Notes under the pieces: model-generated | The model's input: the letters and a program-made list of their open reading frames with translations, nothing else | What the model was told of the DNA's origin: nothing | Database searches by the model: none | Shown here: positions 32,160-41,035 of the stretch, piece after piece | Numbering within the stretch: position 1 is the stretch's first letter | Layout: every line of letters begins with the position of its first letter | Made by a program: the position numbers and the translations under genes | Origin: Chloroflexota bacterium | GTDB taxonomy: Bacteria > Chloroflexota > Anaerolineae > Aggregatilineales > Phototrophicaceae | Length of the DNA: 64,000 nt | Direction: 5' to 3' | NCBI GenBank assembly: GCA_026707745.1 | Contig: JAPOWG010000040.1 | Span: 55,770-119,769, forward strand

Positions 32160-34222
32160 TGCTGGCGGAAATCGGGCTTGCATCTCTGGCATTGGCGCTA
32201 TTGCTGGCGCTCTACGCCGCGGCCGTCTGCTTGCTTGGCATTCGCGCGGGGAGCGAAACACTGCTGCGCAGCGGTCGCAACGCGGCCCTCTTGACATTTC
32301 CGGCCACACTGCTGGCGACAGCGACGCTGGTCGTGGCCTTGATGACCGAGCAGTACCAAATGAGCTATGTATGGTCGGTGACGGATCCGCAGACCCCGGC
32401 GGTCTACCGTTTCACAGCCTTGTGGGGATCACAGCGGGGTTCGCTGCTGTTTTGGTCGCTGTTGCTCAGCCTGTTCACATTCGGCGCGATTTCGCTCAGT
32501 TGGCGGACCGAAGGTCGTTTGATGCCCTGCGCGATCGCGACCATGATGGCGACTTTGGCCTTTTTCCTCGGGCTGTCGCTGCTGCTGGAGAATCCATTTG
32601 AGCGTTGGTGGATCTTGCCCGATATGCCGGAGTCGCGGCAAGTGGTGGAGACGGCGCTGATCCCGCCCGGGGCTATTGCGCCGTCGATGGAGAATCTGGC
32701 GGCTAGCGCGACCGGCTTGAATCCCCTGTTGCGTCATTTCGGCATGATCATACATCCACCCATGCTTTACCTGGGCTTCGTTGGTTTCACCATTCCCTTC
32801 GCCTTTGCGCTGGCGGCGCTGGCTTCCGGCGATTTGTCCACGGGCTGGATCAAGGCGACGCGACGCTGGACGCTGATCGCCTGGGTTTTCCTGAGCCTGG
32901 GACTGATATTGGGCGGGCGCTGGGCCTATGACGTCTTGGGCTGGGGCGGCTATTGGGGTTGGGACCCGGTGGAAAACGCCGCGTTTTTGCCCTGGCTGGT
33001 CGGCACGGCTTTCATCCACAGTGTCATGATCCAGGAAAAGCGCGGCATGCTCAAAACCTGGAATATGGCGCTGGTCGTCGCGACCTTTTCGGCGGTTATG
33101 TTTGGCACGTTCGCGACGCGCAGCGGCGTGATCGAGAGCGTGCACAGCTTCGCCCGCAGCGAAGTTGGCTTCCCGATGCTGGCGTTTTGGGCGTTCATGA
33201 CGTTGATCGCGCTGACGTTGTTGCTATGGCGATGGCAGCGCGGCGAATTGCGGGGAGAGCACCAGTTCGCCAATATCCTGAGTCGTGAAACGATGTTTGT
33301 GCTCAATAATGTCATCTTCATCGCGCTCTTTGCAGCGATATTTTGGGGCAGCTTTGGATTGCCGATCATCTCCGAATTGTTCATGGGGGTGGAAGTCACG
33401 ATTGGCCCGGCGACCTTCGAGTTCTTCGTGGTGCCGCTATTTGTCGCCATGTACATCTTGATGGGCATTGCGCCGCTGTCGGCTTGGGGCTCGACGTCGG
33501 CGCGGCGCCTGGGCAAGGCGATCATCATGCCATTTTCGCTGACCATCCTCAGCGTCCTGCTGCTGATGCTTGCCGGGACGGGCGCTCCGGTTTCTATCTT
33601 CGGATACGGTGTAGTACTCTTCGCGGGATATGTGGCTCTTTTTGAAATTTATCGAGGCGCGCGGGCGCGGCATCGGGGCCTGAACGAGAGCTGGATGCGG
33701 GCTGTCACGGCGCTCTTTCGCCGCAACCAGCGCCGCTACGGCGGCTATATTGTGCATCTGGGCGTGACGGTGATCGGGATCGGCGTCATCGGCAGCACAG
33801 TCTTCCAAACCGAGGTTCAGCACAGCCTGGCGCGGGGAGAGATGATCACCATCAAGGACTACGGACTGCGCTATGACGATTACATTCGGGCACAGGCTGT
33901 CGACGGGCGTATGATGAATATCGCCGAGCTCACGGTGCTGAGAAACGGCGCTCAAGTGGCGCGGATTCGGCCGCGCGTGGACGATTATCCCGACATGCCG
34001 ATGACCATCGCCGGCGCGCACAGCACACTTGAAAACGACTTCTACGTCTTGTTGATCGGCGGGAATCGAGAGCGCGCGACATTTCGCATTTACATCAATC
34101 CACTGGTGAATCTCGTGTGGTGGGGCGGCATCGTGCTGATAATCGGGACGGTGATTGCCGCCTACCCGAAAGTCGTCCCGGCGCGGCGCGTTCGCAAGCG
34201 GGAGGCGGAAAGCGCGAGATGA
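32159..34222 (+). CDS. ccmF: Cytochrome c heme lyase subunit CcmF
   Basis: It attaches heme to apocytochromes outside the membrane. The 687-residue polytopic protein has the tryptophan-rich WWD segment WGGYWGWDPVENAAFLPWL (262-280) and the conserved HPPMLYLG just before it (His199). ATRSGVIESVHSFA and the C-terminal periplasmic domain ahead of the last helix follow. Length and order are typical. It is coupled to ccmE by a 1-base overlap (TAATG). Confidence 0.94.
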   Translation: MLAEIGLASLALALLLALYAAAVCLLGIRAGSETLLRSGRNAALLTFPATLLATATLVVALMTEQYQMSYVWSVTDPQTPAVYRFTALWGSQRGSLLFWSLLLSLFTFGAISLSWRTEGRLMPCAIATMMATLAFFLGLSLLLENPFERWWILPDMPESRQVVETALIPPGAIAPSMENLAASATGLNPLLRHFGMIIHPPMLYLGFVGFTIPFAFALAALASGDLSTGWIKATRRWTLIAWVFLSLGLILGGRWAYDVLGWGGYWGWDPVENAAFLPWLVGTAFIHSVMIQEKRGMLKTWNMALVVATFSAVMFGTFATRSGVIESVHSFARSEVGFPMLAFWAFMTLIALTLLLWRWQRGELRGEHQFANILSRETMFVLNNVIFIALFAAIFWGSFGLPIISELFMGVEVTIGPATFEFFVVPLFVAMYILMGIAPLSAWGSTSARRLGKAIIMPFSLTILSVLLLMLAGTGAPVSIFGYGVVLFAGYVALFEIYRGARARHRGLNESWMRAVTALFRRNQRRYGGYIVHLGVTVIGIGVIGSTVFQTEVQHSLARGEMITIKDYGLRYDDYIRAQAVDGRMMNIAELTVLRNGAQVARIRPRVDDYPDMPMTIAGAHSTLENDFYVLLIGGNRERATFRIYINPLVNLVWWGGIVLIIGTVIAAYPKVVPARRVRKREAESAR

Positions 34223-34246
34223 TGCATGGCCCACCCCTCCCCCCGA

Positions 34247-34274
34247 CCCCCTCCCCATTGCAATGGAGAGGGGG
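34247..34274. repeat. CT-rich palindromic repeat between ccmF and ccmH
   Basis: The arms CCCCCTCCCCATTG and CAATGGAGAGGGGG (one mismatch, no loop to speak of) lie 25 bases after ccmF. It is related to 18681-18713. It widens the only long gap in an otherwise tight operon. Confidence 0.75.
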
Positions 34275-34359
34275 AGCGCTTAACTCGAAGACCGATAGAC
34301 GCTTTGGTCTTCGCGCGATAAGCAGTTTCGAGGTTGTGCAGATACCGGCCCGAGTAACG

Positions 34360-34827
34360 GTGAGACACTATCTTGTTGCATGGTTGCTGTTGGCAGTACT
34401 GGCTACGCAGGCGCAGGACGGGGCGGTTTCCGACAACGCGGTGAACGCGGTCGCGGAAAAGATGTACTGCCCGGTCTGCGAGAATATACCGCTGGACGAG
34501 TGCCAGACGCGGGCCTGCATCGAGTGGAAAGAAGAAATCCGGTTGCAATTGGCGGAAGGCAAGGATGAAGCTGCGGTGATCGACAGCTTCGTGCAGCGCT
34601 TCGGTGACCAGGTGGTCGGCATTCCACAGGACCCGGTGTTGCGCGGGCTAACTGTCTTGGCGCCCATCCTGGCGTTTTTTCTGGCGATCGCGCTTGGCGC
34701 TTATACGTTTTCCCGCTTTGGCGCGCACCGGCGCTTGAGCATCAGCGACGAGGTCGATTTGAGCGCGACGGTCGCGGACGACGTTTATCGGCAGCGACTG
34801 GAAGAAGATCTGGCAGCGCGGCGATAG
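34360..34827 (+). CDS. ccmH: Cytochrome c maturation protein CcmH
   Basis: CcmH keeps apocytochrome cysteines reduced for heme ligation. The GTG at 34360 (VRHYLVAWLLLAVLATQAQ) gives a normal signal peptide and 155 residues; the longer frame from 34117 runs through the repeat and is not credible. The redox site is CPVC (37-40), where the usual motif is RCPVCQ. Two extra Cys (48, 53) in DECQTRAC are unusual. A C-terminal membrane helix (about 108-128) follows the typical FVQRFGDQVVG segment. Confidence 0.88.
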   Translation: MRHYLVAWLLLAVLATQAQDGAVSDNAVNAVAEKMYCPVCENIPLDECQTRACIEWKEEIRLQLAEGKDEAAVIDSFVQRFGDQVVGIPQDPVLRGLTVLAPILAFFLAIALGAYTFSRFGAHRRLSISDEVDLSATVADDVYRQRLEEDLAARR

Positions 34828-34835
34828 AGCGCACG

Positions 34836-35411
34836 ATGAGCGAAGTTGAGCAATTGGAATTCCTCGATCCCGCGGCTTCACCTCCCCGTGAGCGTCGGCT
34901 CAGTTGGGGCACGGTGGTTCTGTTGGCGGGGTTCATGGCTCTGGCGCTCGCATTGGCGCTGCAGTTGGCGCGGCAAAACGCCACACAGCCGACCGACGGC
35001 TCGGCCCCGGATTTCAATTTGAAATTGTTTGACGGCGGCGAACTGCGGTTGTCGGAGTTGCGCGGACAGGTGATATTGCTCAACTTTTGGGCGAGTTGGT
35101 GCCCGCCCTGCCGAGACGAAGCGCCGGATCTGCAAGCGCTTCACAGCGATTTCAACGAAGCGGGTTTGACAGTAATTGGGATCAACATTTTGGAGAGTTC
35201 GCGGCAAAAGGCGCTGGATTTCATCGCTGAGTTCGGCCTCAGCTACCCCAATGGCGAGGACACGGGGCAGTTCATCGCGGAGTTGTATCGCGTTGAGGCG
35301 CCGCCGGAAAGTTTTCTCATCGACAAAACGGGCGAGATTCAGCGCTTTGTATTGGGCGCGGTGAGTTATGACGACATGAGTCGCAGCATTCGCGAGCTGC
35401 TGGCGAGTTGA
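34836..35411 (+). CDS. ccmG: Thiol:disulfide interchange protein CcmG/DsbE
   Basis: This membrane-anchored thioredoxin-fold protein feeds electrons to CcmH and apocytochromes. The 191 residues contain one helix (26-46), WASWCPPC (85-92) with Cys89/Cys92, and the later PPESFLID containing the cis-Pro region. There is no separate resolving Cys. It lies 8 bases after ccmH. Confidence 0.92.
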   Translation: MSEVEQLEFLDPAASPPRERRLSWGTVVLLAGFMALALALALQLARQNATQPTDGSAPDFNLKLFDGGELRLSELRGQVILLNFWASWCPPCRDEAPDLQALHSDFNEAGLTVIGINILESSRQKALDFIAEFGLSYPNGEDTGQFIAELYRVEAPPESFLIDKTGEIQRFVLGAVSYDDMSRSIRELLAS

Positions 35412-35413
35412 AT

Positions 35414-35833
35414 ATGAGCATCCTGGGATTGATCATATCACTCGCTTTGTTTTTGATGGCGATTGCGGTGGTGGCGCATCCGTTTTTACGACCGCGCAAG
35501 ACGTCAGAGAAAGACGACCTGCAGTTGCAAGCCCAACGAGACCGCGTACAGGTTTACTACGAACGCGTATTGACCAATATTCGCGATCTCGACGAGGACT
35601 ATGCCACCGGCAAGATCGAGGAAGCAGACTACCGCGACGAGCGTGAGGTCTGGGCGCATCGCGGCATTCGCCTGTTGCGCGTTCGCGACGGCCTGGACGC
35701 GCGACAAAGCCTGGTAACTGGCAAGGACGCGAATGCGGACAAGATCGACGAGGCGATCGAAGCGGCAATTTCGGCTTATCGCGAAGGCGCGGAGGCGGTG
35801 ATTCATGACCCGTCTCCCCGCGAGGCGAACTAG
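35414..35833 (+). CDS. CcmI-like cytochrome c biogenesis protein
   Basis: The 139-residue protein has an N-terminal helix (3-22) and the signature of the CcmI N-terminal region: IRDLDEDYATGKIEEADYRDER. It lacks the TPR part of long CcmI proteins, so it is a short form. It presumably helps CcmFH handle apocytochromes. It is packed 2 bases after ccmG and 2 before the next gene. Confidence 0.78.
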   Translation: MSILGLIISLALFLMAIAVVAHPFLRPRKTSEKDDLQLQAQRDRVQVYYERVLTNIRDLDEDYATGKIEEADYRDEREVWAHRGIRLLRVRDGLDARQSLVTGKDANADKIDEAIEAAISAYREGAEAVIHDPSPREAN

Positions 35834-35835
35834 AG

Positions 35836-37575
35836 ATGTCGCGCTTGACGCCGCTCTGCCTGATGTTGGTTGCATCGCTCTGCGCCTGCCGGGGCTTGGG
35901 CGGCGAGCCGGACATCGTTGCGACCTTCGCTCCGTCGCCAGCGGCGGATGGCGCGGCAATTTCCGAGAATTGGCGGCCGGACATCGCCCGAGGGCAGCAG
36001 ATTTTCGCCGACAACTGTAGTGACTGCCACGGCATCGGCGGCGATGGCCAAGGCGAGCTGGTATTGTCGGGCAGCGTCAGCGCGCCGCTTGACATGACGG
36101 ACCGGTCCTTGACCAGGGCCAAGTCGCCGCTGGACTGGTTCACGATTATCAGCGAAGGCAATATCGAAAACCTGATGCCGCCCTGGCAAAACGCCTTGAG
36201 CGAAGGGGAACGCTGGGATGTAACGATGTATTCTTATGCGCTCGCATATGATGCTAAATTGCTGGCGACAGGCGCGCATTTATGGGCGGAACGCTGCGAG
36301 GATTGCGAATTACCTTCGGCGATTCCGCCCCGGTACAGCGACGAGGATTATGGCGGGGCGCTGAACCGGGAAAGCTTCGCCGACGCGCTTGAATCGGAAG
36401 AAATCGCCGCTGTCGTCGCCCATGTGCGGATGCAGACCTTGCGCGGCGCAGACGAACCAGCCAAGAATGTCGAAGGCGCGCTCCCCCTCGGCGAGATCAG
36501 CGGGCGCATTCAACATGGGAGTGTCGGCGGGATCGTACCGCCCGATACCATTGCGCAACTGCAATTCGGCAGCCCAGAGATCGGATTCAGCATAGCGGAG
36601 ACATCGATAGACGCCGATGGCAACTTTGTCTTTGAGGATATTCCGCTGACTACCGATATCTCGTATGTCATCGGGGTGATTTACGACGGGCGCGTATTCA
36701 GCCGTTTGCTGCCAGCAGGCGAGTACAAGCAGACAATTACCATCTATGACCTGACCAAGGACCCGGCCGTTATCAGCGTGGCGGCGATTGATCTATTCTT
36801 GAATCCGGTTCAGTTGGAGCCTTACGGGACGGGCTTGCACATCACGCAGATTATCCGCTATCGCAATGATTCGGACCGCATCTTCACCAGCGGCCGCGGC
36901 TTTGAAGACGGACGGGAAGCGAGTCTGCTGGTTCAGTTTCCGATTGGCGCAAAGATCATGAGCGACGACGCGGCCGGTCGTTATGTGCTGATTGAAGATC
37001 TGGAACGCGTACCCGATTCGCTGATCGATACGCTGCCGGTCGCGCCAGGGGACGAGCACGAAATCATTGTCGAGTACTTCTTGCCATACGTCGATGGCTT
37101 GGATTTCGAACAAGCCTTCAACAACCGGGTCGAAGGCGATATCACCGTCATGCTGCCGAAGACGCTGAGCATAGAAAGCGCCGAACTTCATGCGGCGCCT
37201 GAAGGCGGCGAATCAGATAATGTCAAGGTATTTACAGGTCGGCTCGATCAGGATCGAGATCCACGGCTGCGCTTTGAGATCACCGGGGATCCCTTCGCGA
37301 CGAGCAGCGACGACACCGGTGTGCTCACCGGCGACGGCTTGCTGGCGGCGCTTTTGGCGCTCATCGCCACCGCAGTTGCCCTGCCGACTGGATTTGCTCT
37401 GTGGCGGCGGCGCGCGCCGGATCAGTCGGGGTCGATTGACAGCCTGGCGAAGCAAATCGCGCAATTGGACGACGATCACGACCGAGGCCAGATCAATCAC
37501 GACCTTTATCATCGTCGCCGACGCGAGCTTAAGGCCAGGCTGGCTGAACTGATGAGCCAGCAGCGGGACGCGTGA
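35836..37575 (+). CDS. Cytochrome c lipoprotein with a degenerate second heme site
   Basis: The 579-residue product begins with a likely lipoprotein signal (LMLVASLCAC). The heme domain has CSDCH (61-65) and MPPW (Met114). A second cytochrome-like start, GAHLWAERCEDCELP, has CEDCE (154-158), where the heme His is replaced by Glu. From about 215 there are beta-rich, carboxypeptidase-regulatory/Ig-like segments, then a membrane helix (about 515-535). The cytoplasmic tail (SLAKQIAQLDDDHDRGQINHDLYHRRRRE) resembles the CcmI/SHOCT motif. It sits inside the ccm operon and ends overlapping ccmA. Role unknown; possibly an electron donor to maturation. Confidence 0.78.
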   Translation: MSRLTPLCLMLVASLCACRGLGGEPDIVATFAPSPAADGAAISENWRPDIARGQQIFADNCSDCHGIGGDGQGELVLSGSVSAPLDMTDRSLTRAKSPLDWFTIISEGNIENLMPPWQNALSEGERWDVTMYSYALAYDAKLLATGAHLWAERCEDCELPSAIPPRYSDEDYGGALNRESFADALESEEIAAVVAHVRMQTLRGADEPAKNVEGALPLGEISGRIQHGSVGGIVPPDTIAQLQFGSPEIGFSIAETSIDADGNFVFEDIPLTTDISYVIGVIYDGRVFSRLLPAGEYKQTITIYDLTKDPAVISVAAIDLFLNPVQLEPYGTGLHITQIIRYRNDSDRIFTSGRGFEDGREASLLVQFPIGAKIMSDDAAGRYVLIEDLERVPDSLIDTLPVAPGDEHEIIVEYFLPYVDGLDFEQAFNNRVEGDITVMLPKTLSIESAELHAAPEGGESDNVKVFTGRLDQDRDPRLRFEITGDPFATSSDDTGVLTGDGLLAALLALIATAVALPTGFALWRRRAPDQSGSIDSLAKQIAQLDDDHDRGQINHDLYHRRRRELKARLAELMSQQRDA

Positions 37576-38309
37576 TGGACGAAAAAACTCCGCTAATCGA
37601 GGTTGAGGATCTGAGCAAGACTTTTGGCCTGCTCCCGGTCCTGCGCTCAGTGAACTTCGGCGTGGCGCGCGCAGAGACGATCATGCTGTTGGGACAGAAC
37701 GGGGGCGGCAAGACAACGCTGCTGCGCCTGCTGGCCGGCTTGAGCAAGCCGACGACCGGCGCCATACGCATCGGCGGCTGGCAGATGCCAACGGAAGCGA
37801 TGGAAGTACGCCGTCAGATTGGGCTGCTCAGTCATCAGCCTTTGCTCTATGGCAACTTGAGCGCGCGGGAGAATCTCGACTTCTTCGGCAAACTTTACGG
37901 CATGGCAAAAGACGAACGCGCTGAACGAATCGGCGCATTATTGGACCAGGTCGGTTTAGCGAAGCGGGCGGACAGTCTGGCGCGCGGTTTCTCGCGCGGC
38001 ATGCAGCAGCGCTTGAGTATCGCCCGGGCCAACCTGCATCAGCCCGAGATCTTGCTCTTGGACGAGCCATTTACCGGCCTCGACCAAGCCGCCGCGGAAA
38101 CACTGGAGGGCTTGGTGCTGTCGGCGCAACGGGAAGAACGCACACTGATAATAGCGACGCATCAACTGGGACGCGCGCCGACCCTGGCGGGCCGCGCGCT
38201 GATATTGTCGCGGGGACAGATCGCCTTTGACGGGAATATCGAGACGATGAGCGCCGCTAATTTGGGCGAGCTGTACACCCGCGTTTGTAACGGCGCAGCA
38301 ATGGCATGA
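37575..38309 (+). CDS. ccmA: Heme exporter ATP-binding protein CcmA
   Basis: This ABC ATPase powers release of heme-loaded CcmE. The 244 residues contain the Walker A GQNGGGKT (40-47), the signature FSRGMQQRLSIARA and Walker B LLLDEPFTGLD. The start overlaps the upstream stop (TGATG) and the end overlaps ccmB (ATGA). Confidence 0.92.
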   Translation: MDEKTPLIEVEDLSKTFGLLPVLRSVNFGVARAETIMLLGQNGGGKTTLLRLLAGLSKPTTGAIRIGGWQMPTEAMEVRRQIGLLSHQPLLYGNLSARENLDFFGKLYGMAKDERAERIGALLDQVGLAKRADSLARGFSRGMQQRLSIARANLHQPEILLLDEPFTGLDQAAAETLEGLVLSAQREERTLIIATHQLGRAPTLAGRALILSRGQIAFDGNIETMSAANLGELYTRVCNGAAMA

Positions 38310-38983
38310 AGACACGATTTCGGATCGCTGTGCTGGCCATTGTCAGCAAGGACTTGCGCGCGGAAATCCGTTCGCGCGAATTATTGAGCGTGATGGCCAT
38401 ATTCGCGTTTCTGTGCATTTTGGTTTTCAGCTTTGCGCTGGAACTGGAGCGGGTGGCGCGGGAAGAAGCGATCAGCGGCGTGCTTTGGGTTACGCTCGTC
38501 TTCGCCAGCTTGCTGGGTTTCAATCGTAGCCTGGCGCAAGAGGGCGATCAGGGAAATCTGGACGCCATGCTCCTGGCGCCGGTTTCGCGCCCGGCGATTT
38601 TCTTTGGCAAGCTGCTCAGCAACTACTTTTTCACCTTGATCGTCGCGCTGGTGATATTGCCGCTGATGACGGTGATCTACAACAGTAATCTGCTTAAGGG
38701 CTGGTTGATCGTCACGACTGTGGTGGGGGTGTTTGGTTTTTCAAGCATCGGCACCTTGCTGGCCATGCTGACGCTGCATACGCGCTCGCGCGAGGCGATG
38801 TTGCCGATAGCGATGCTGCCGGTGGCGCTGCCGCTGCTGCTGACGGCCGTGCGGGCGACGACGGGCATACTCAATGACAGTCCCGCGCGTGAATGGCTGG
38901 TGTGGTTGCAGTTGCTGGCGGCTGTCACCGTCATCTATCTGGCGCTGTGCTGGCTCTTGTCCGGATTCGTGCTGGAAGAATAA
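38306..38983 (+). CDS. ccmB: Heme exporter membrane protein CcmB
   Basis: The 225-residue protein has six membrane helices and typical CcmB features: the N-terminal DLRAEIRSRE, the LGFNRSLAQEGDQGNLDAMLLAPVSR stretch (split here: LGFNRSLAQE, GNLDAMLLAPV), and a C-terminal helix pair. It partners CcmA; the two genes overlap by 4 bases. Confidence 0.92.
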   Translation: MKTRFRIAVLAIVSKDLRAEIRSRELLSVMAIFAFLCILVFSFALELERVAREEAISGVLWVTLVFASLLGFNRSLAQEGDQGNLDAMLLAPVSRPAIFFGKLLSNYFFTLIVALVILPLMTVIYNSNLLKGWLIVTTVVGVFGFSSIGTLLAMLTLHTRSREAMLPIAMLPVALPLLLTAVRATTGILNDSPAREWLVWLQLLAAVTVIYLALCWLLSGFVLEE

Positions 38984-39306
38984 ACTGCCTTCGTCGGCAA
39001 GCCAGACGCTGGTTGTGTATCGAATTCGGCTGAAATAAGGAACAGCAATCACCTAACAGTCGGTAGGGGCGATCCGCTGGATCGCCCAACACGTAGAAAC
39101 TGAATGAGTATCGGGCGACTCACCGGGTCGCGTAGACACTGACCGTCAGTCGCCCCTAGCAGATCGTTGGTATTTTGGGATTAGGATCTCGTGTCGAGAA
39201 CTGTAGAATGTATTTCAACCCAAAAGGATACACTAGCCAGACGCTGTAATCACCGTGCGTCGCTTGCTAGAATGAGAGCGATCCAGGCCTAAGGGAGATC
39301 CACGGA
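38984..39306. other. Spacer between ccmB and ccmC holding two palindromic repeats
   Basis: Apart from repeats at 39066-39087 and 39113-39159, no gene or strong promoter is seen. ccmC may have its own weak promoter in the last 120 bases. Confidence 0.55.
39066..39159. repeat. Simple and composite GCGACC-type palindromes, side by side
   Basis: The first (39066-39087) is GGGGCGATCC-GCT-GGATCGCCC. The second (39113-39159) is GGGCGACTCACCGGGTCGC, GTAGACACTGACC and GTCAGTCGCCCCTAG. They represent the simple and composite forms of one dispersed family. Confidence 0.8.
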
Positions 39307-40059
39307 ATGCCAGCGAAAACGAAAGTTCTGCCCCCCCGCCAGACTGTCGACGCGACGCCCATGCCAGCTCTGCTGAAGTTGCTGACGATCCTCACCTTTG
39401 TCGGATTCTGCTTCACGCTGGCCCTCGGTCTGATTGTCGCCGGCACGGATATCCAACAAGGAGAAATACAGCGCATCTTTTACATTCACATGCCGTCGTT
39501 TTTCGGCGCTTTCACCGCTTTTGGCTTGACGGTAGTCGGGGGCATCCTGTACCTGTGGCGCAAGAACGAGGGATGGGACCGGATCGCGGGAGCGGGTGTG
39601 GAAGTGGGTTTGGCTTTTGCGCTGATCAATCTGGTGACAGGCGCTATCTGGGCGCGGCCGATCTGGAATACCTGGTGGACCTGGGATCCGCGCCTGACCT
39701 CGGCCGCCATCATGGCGCTGACCTACGCGGCATATTTGATGCTGCGCGCCGGCATTGAAGATGAAGCCCGCAAGCGGAGTTTCATGTCGGTATACGGGAT
39801 CTTCGCCTTCACAAGCGTCTTGATCACATTGTTCATCATACGTGTCGTGCCGGAAACGATCCATCCGGTTATCGTCGGCGCCAGCCCACAGAACGCACAA
39901 GGCAGCTTCGAAGCCACCAGCGGCGTCGTGATGGCGCTCATCCCGAGCCTCTTGCTTTGGCTGACATTGATGCCCGTTACCTTGATCTGGCACCGTATTC
40001 GCATCGAGCGCCGGCTGGAAGCGGTCAATCGGCTCAAGATGCAGATTCTAAGCGAGTAG
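39307..40059 (+). CDS. ccmC: Heme exporter/chaperone membrane protein CcmC
   Basis: It loads heme onto CcmE. The 250 residues have six helices, FYIHMPS with the heme-ligand His (His61), and the WWD signature WNTWWTWDPRL (120-130). GGGAGA lies upstream of the ATG. It completes the ccm set except ccmD, a tiny subunit that I cannot find. Confidence 0.93.
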   Translation: MPAKTKVLPPRQTVDATPMPALLKLLTILTFVGFCFTLALGLIVAGTDIQQGEIQRIFYIHMPSFFGAFTAFGLTVVGGILYLWRKNEGWDRIAGAGVEVGLAFALINLVTGAIWARPIWNTWWTWDPRLTSAAIMALTYAAYLMLRAGIEDEARKRSFMSVYGIFAFTSVLITLFIIRVVPETIHPVIVGASPQNAQGSFEATSGVVMALIPSLLLWLTLMPVTLIWHRIRIERRLEAVNRLKMQILSE

Positions 40060-40065
40060 AACCTG

Positions 40066-40929
40066 ATGCGATTATTTTTGACGCTCGTCCCTCTATTACC
40101 GATACTCATATACGCCGGCGTCGTCCTTGCCCAGGACGATCAAGACACCATGCCATATATCCAGTTATCGGCTTTCAACGCGCCGCTCCTGGAGGGCTGG
40201 GAGAACCAGAGCAGCGACGATTTTGCCCAGTTTCACGATGCGGAAGCCCGTGCGACCATTCGCACCGCGCTGGTTGAAATTGGCGAGCCGGTCGCGGCAG
40301 CGGCATCCGACCTACGACGAGCTTTCGGCATGGAGTTCGGGGAGCCGATCTATCAGAACAAGGTGAACCTGGCGGACGGCACCTGGACGGTACTGATTTA
40401 TGAGCCCGATGGGGTTGCCAGCGCATCAGTCATGGCGCGGCGCGCGAGATCGCAGGCCGTGGTCATCAGCTTTGTCGAAAGCGATCCTGCGGCGCGGATT
40501 CTGATGTTGACGATCGCGCAAAGCGGCGACGCTAGGGAAGACGCGGGGAGCGAGATTGACCTGGCATTGAGCCTGCTGGCGTCGAATAAGGCCGCCGACT
40601 TGGTCGAGATGACCGCCCTTTCGCTGCCGAGCGGGGAATGGACGGGGGTCGTCGGCGATAGCACAGCCGCGATGGGAATGGTTTTCGGCAATGACAGCTA
40701 TCTGGCGATTGGCGAGGGTGAGACAGAGAACCTGCCGACGCTTGCCGACGCTTACAACAGGACCGTTTTGGGCTTCTTTGTCACGCCGGACAATGCCGGT
40801 TATCTAGCCTTGGCGCTGACAGCGAGCTTCGCCATTCTGGCCCTTTTGATCCTCAGTTTCTTCTGGCGCTCGCGCAATATCCAAAAGGATTTAGAGTTGA
40901 TCGAATCCTTGAATCAAGCGGGCGGCTAG
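40066..40929 (+). CDS. Membrane protein with large extracytoplasmic domain, unknown
   Basis: I do not recognise this 287-residue protein. It has an N-terminal signal (MRLFLTLVPLLPILIYAGVVLAQD), an outer domain of about 210 residues and one C-terminal helix (LALALTASFAILALLILSFFW) with a short charged tail. There is no Cys or heme motif. It follows ccmC by 6 bases, so it is likely co-transcribed and may assist cytochrome maturation. Confidence 0.7.
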   Translation: MRLFLTLVPLLPILIYAGVVLAQDDQDTMPYIQLSAFNAPLLEGWENQSSDDFAQFHDAEARATIRTALVEIGEPVAAAASDLRRAFGMEFGEPIYQNKVNLADGTWTVLIYEPDGVASASVMARRARSQAVVISFVESDPAARILMLTIAQSGDAREDAGSEIDLALSLLASNKAADLVEMTALSLPSGEWTGVVGDSTAAMGMVFGNDSYLAIGEGETENLPTLADAYNRTVLGFFVTPDNAGYLALALTASFAILALLILSFFWRSRNIQKDLELIESLNQAGG

Positions 40930-41035
40930 AGCCTGCTAAGCATGTCACCAACTTATTGAATTTGGTCCGCGCAACTACCGTCGGGGACTTGCGTATTGTA
41001 TAGTAATGATGGATTCCCTGTTGAGGAGCGACGTG

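Noticed and set aside
34117..34359. Upstream extension of CcmH
   Set aside because: It overlaps ccmF and crosses a palindromic repeat; the signal peptide begins at the GTG at 34360.
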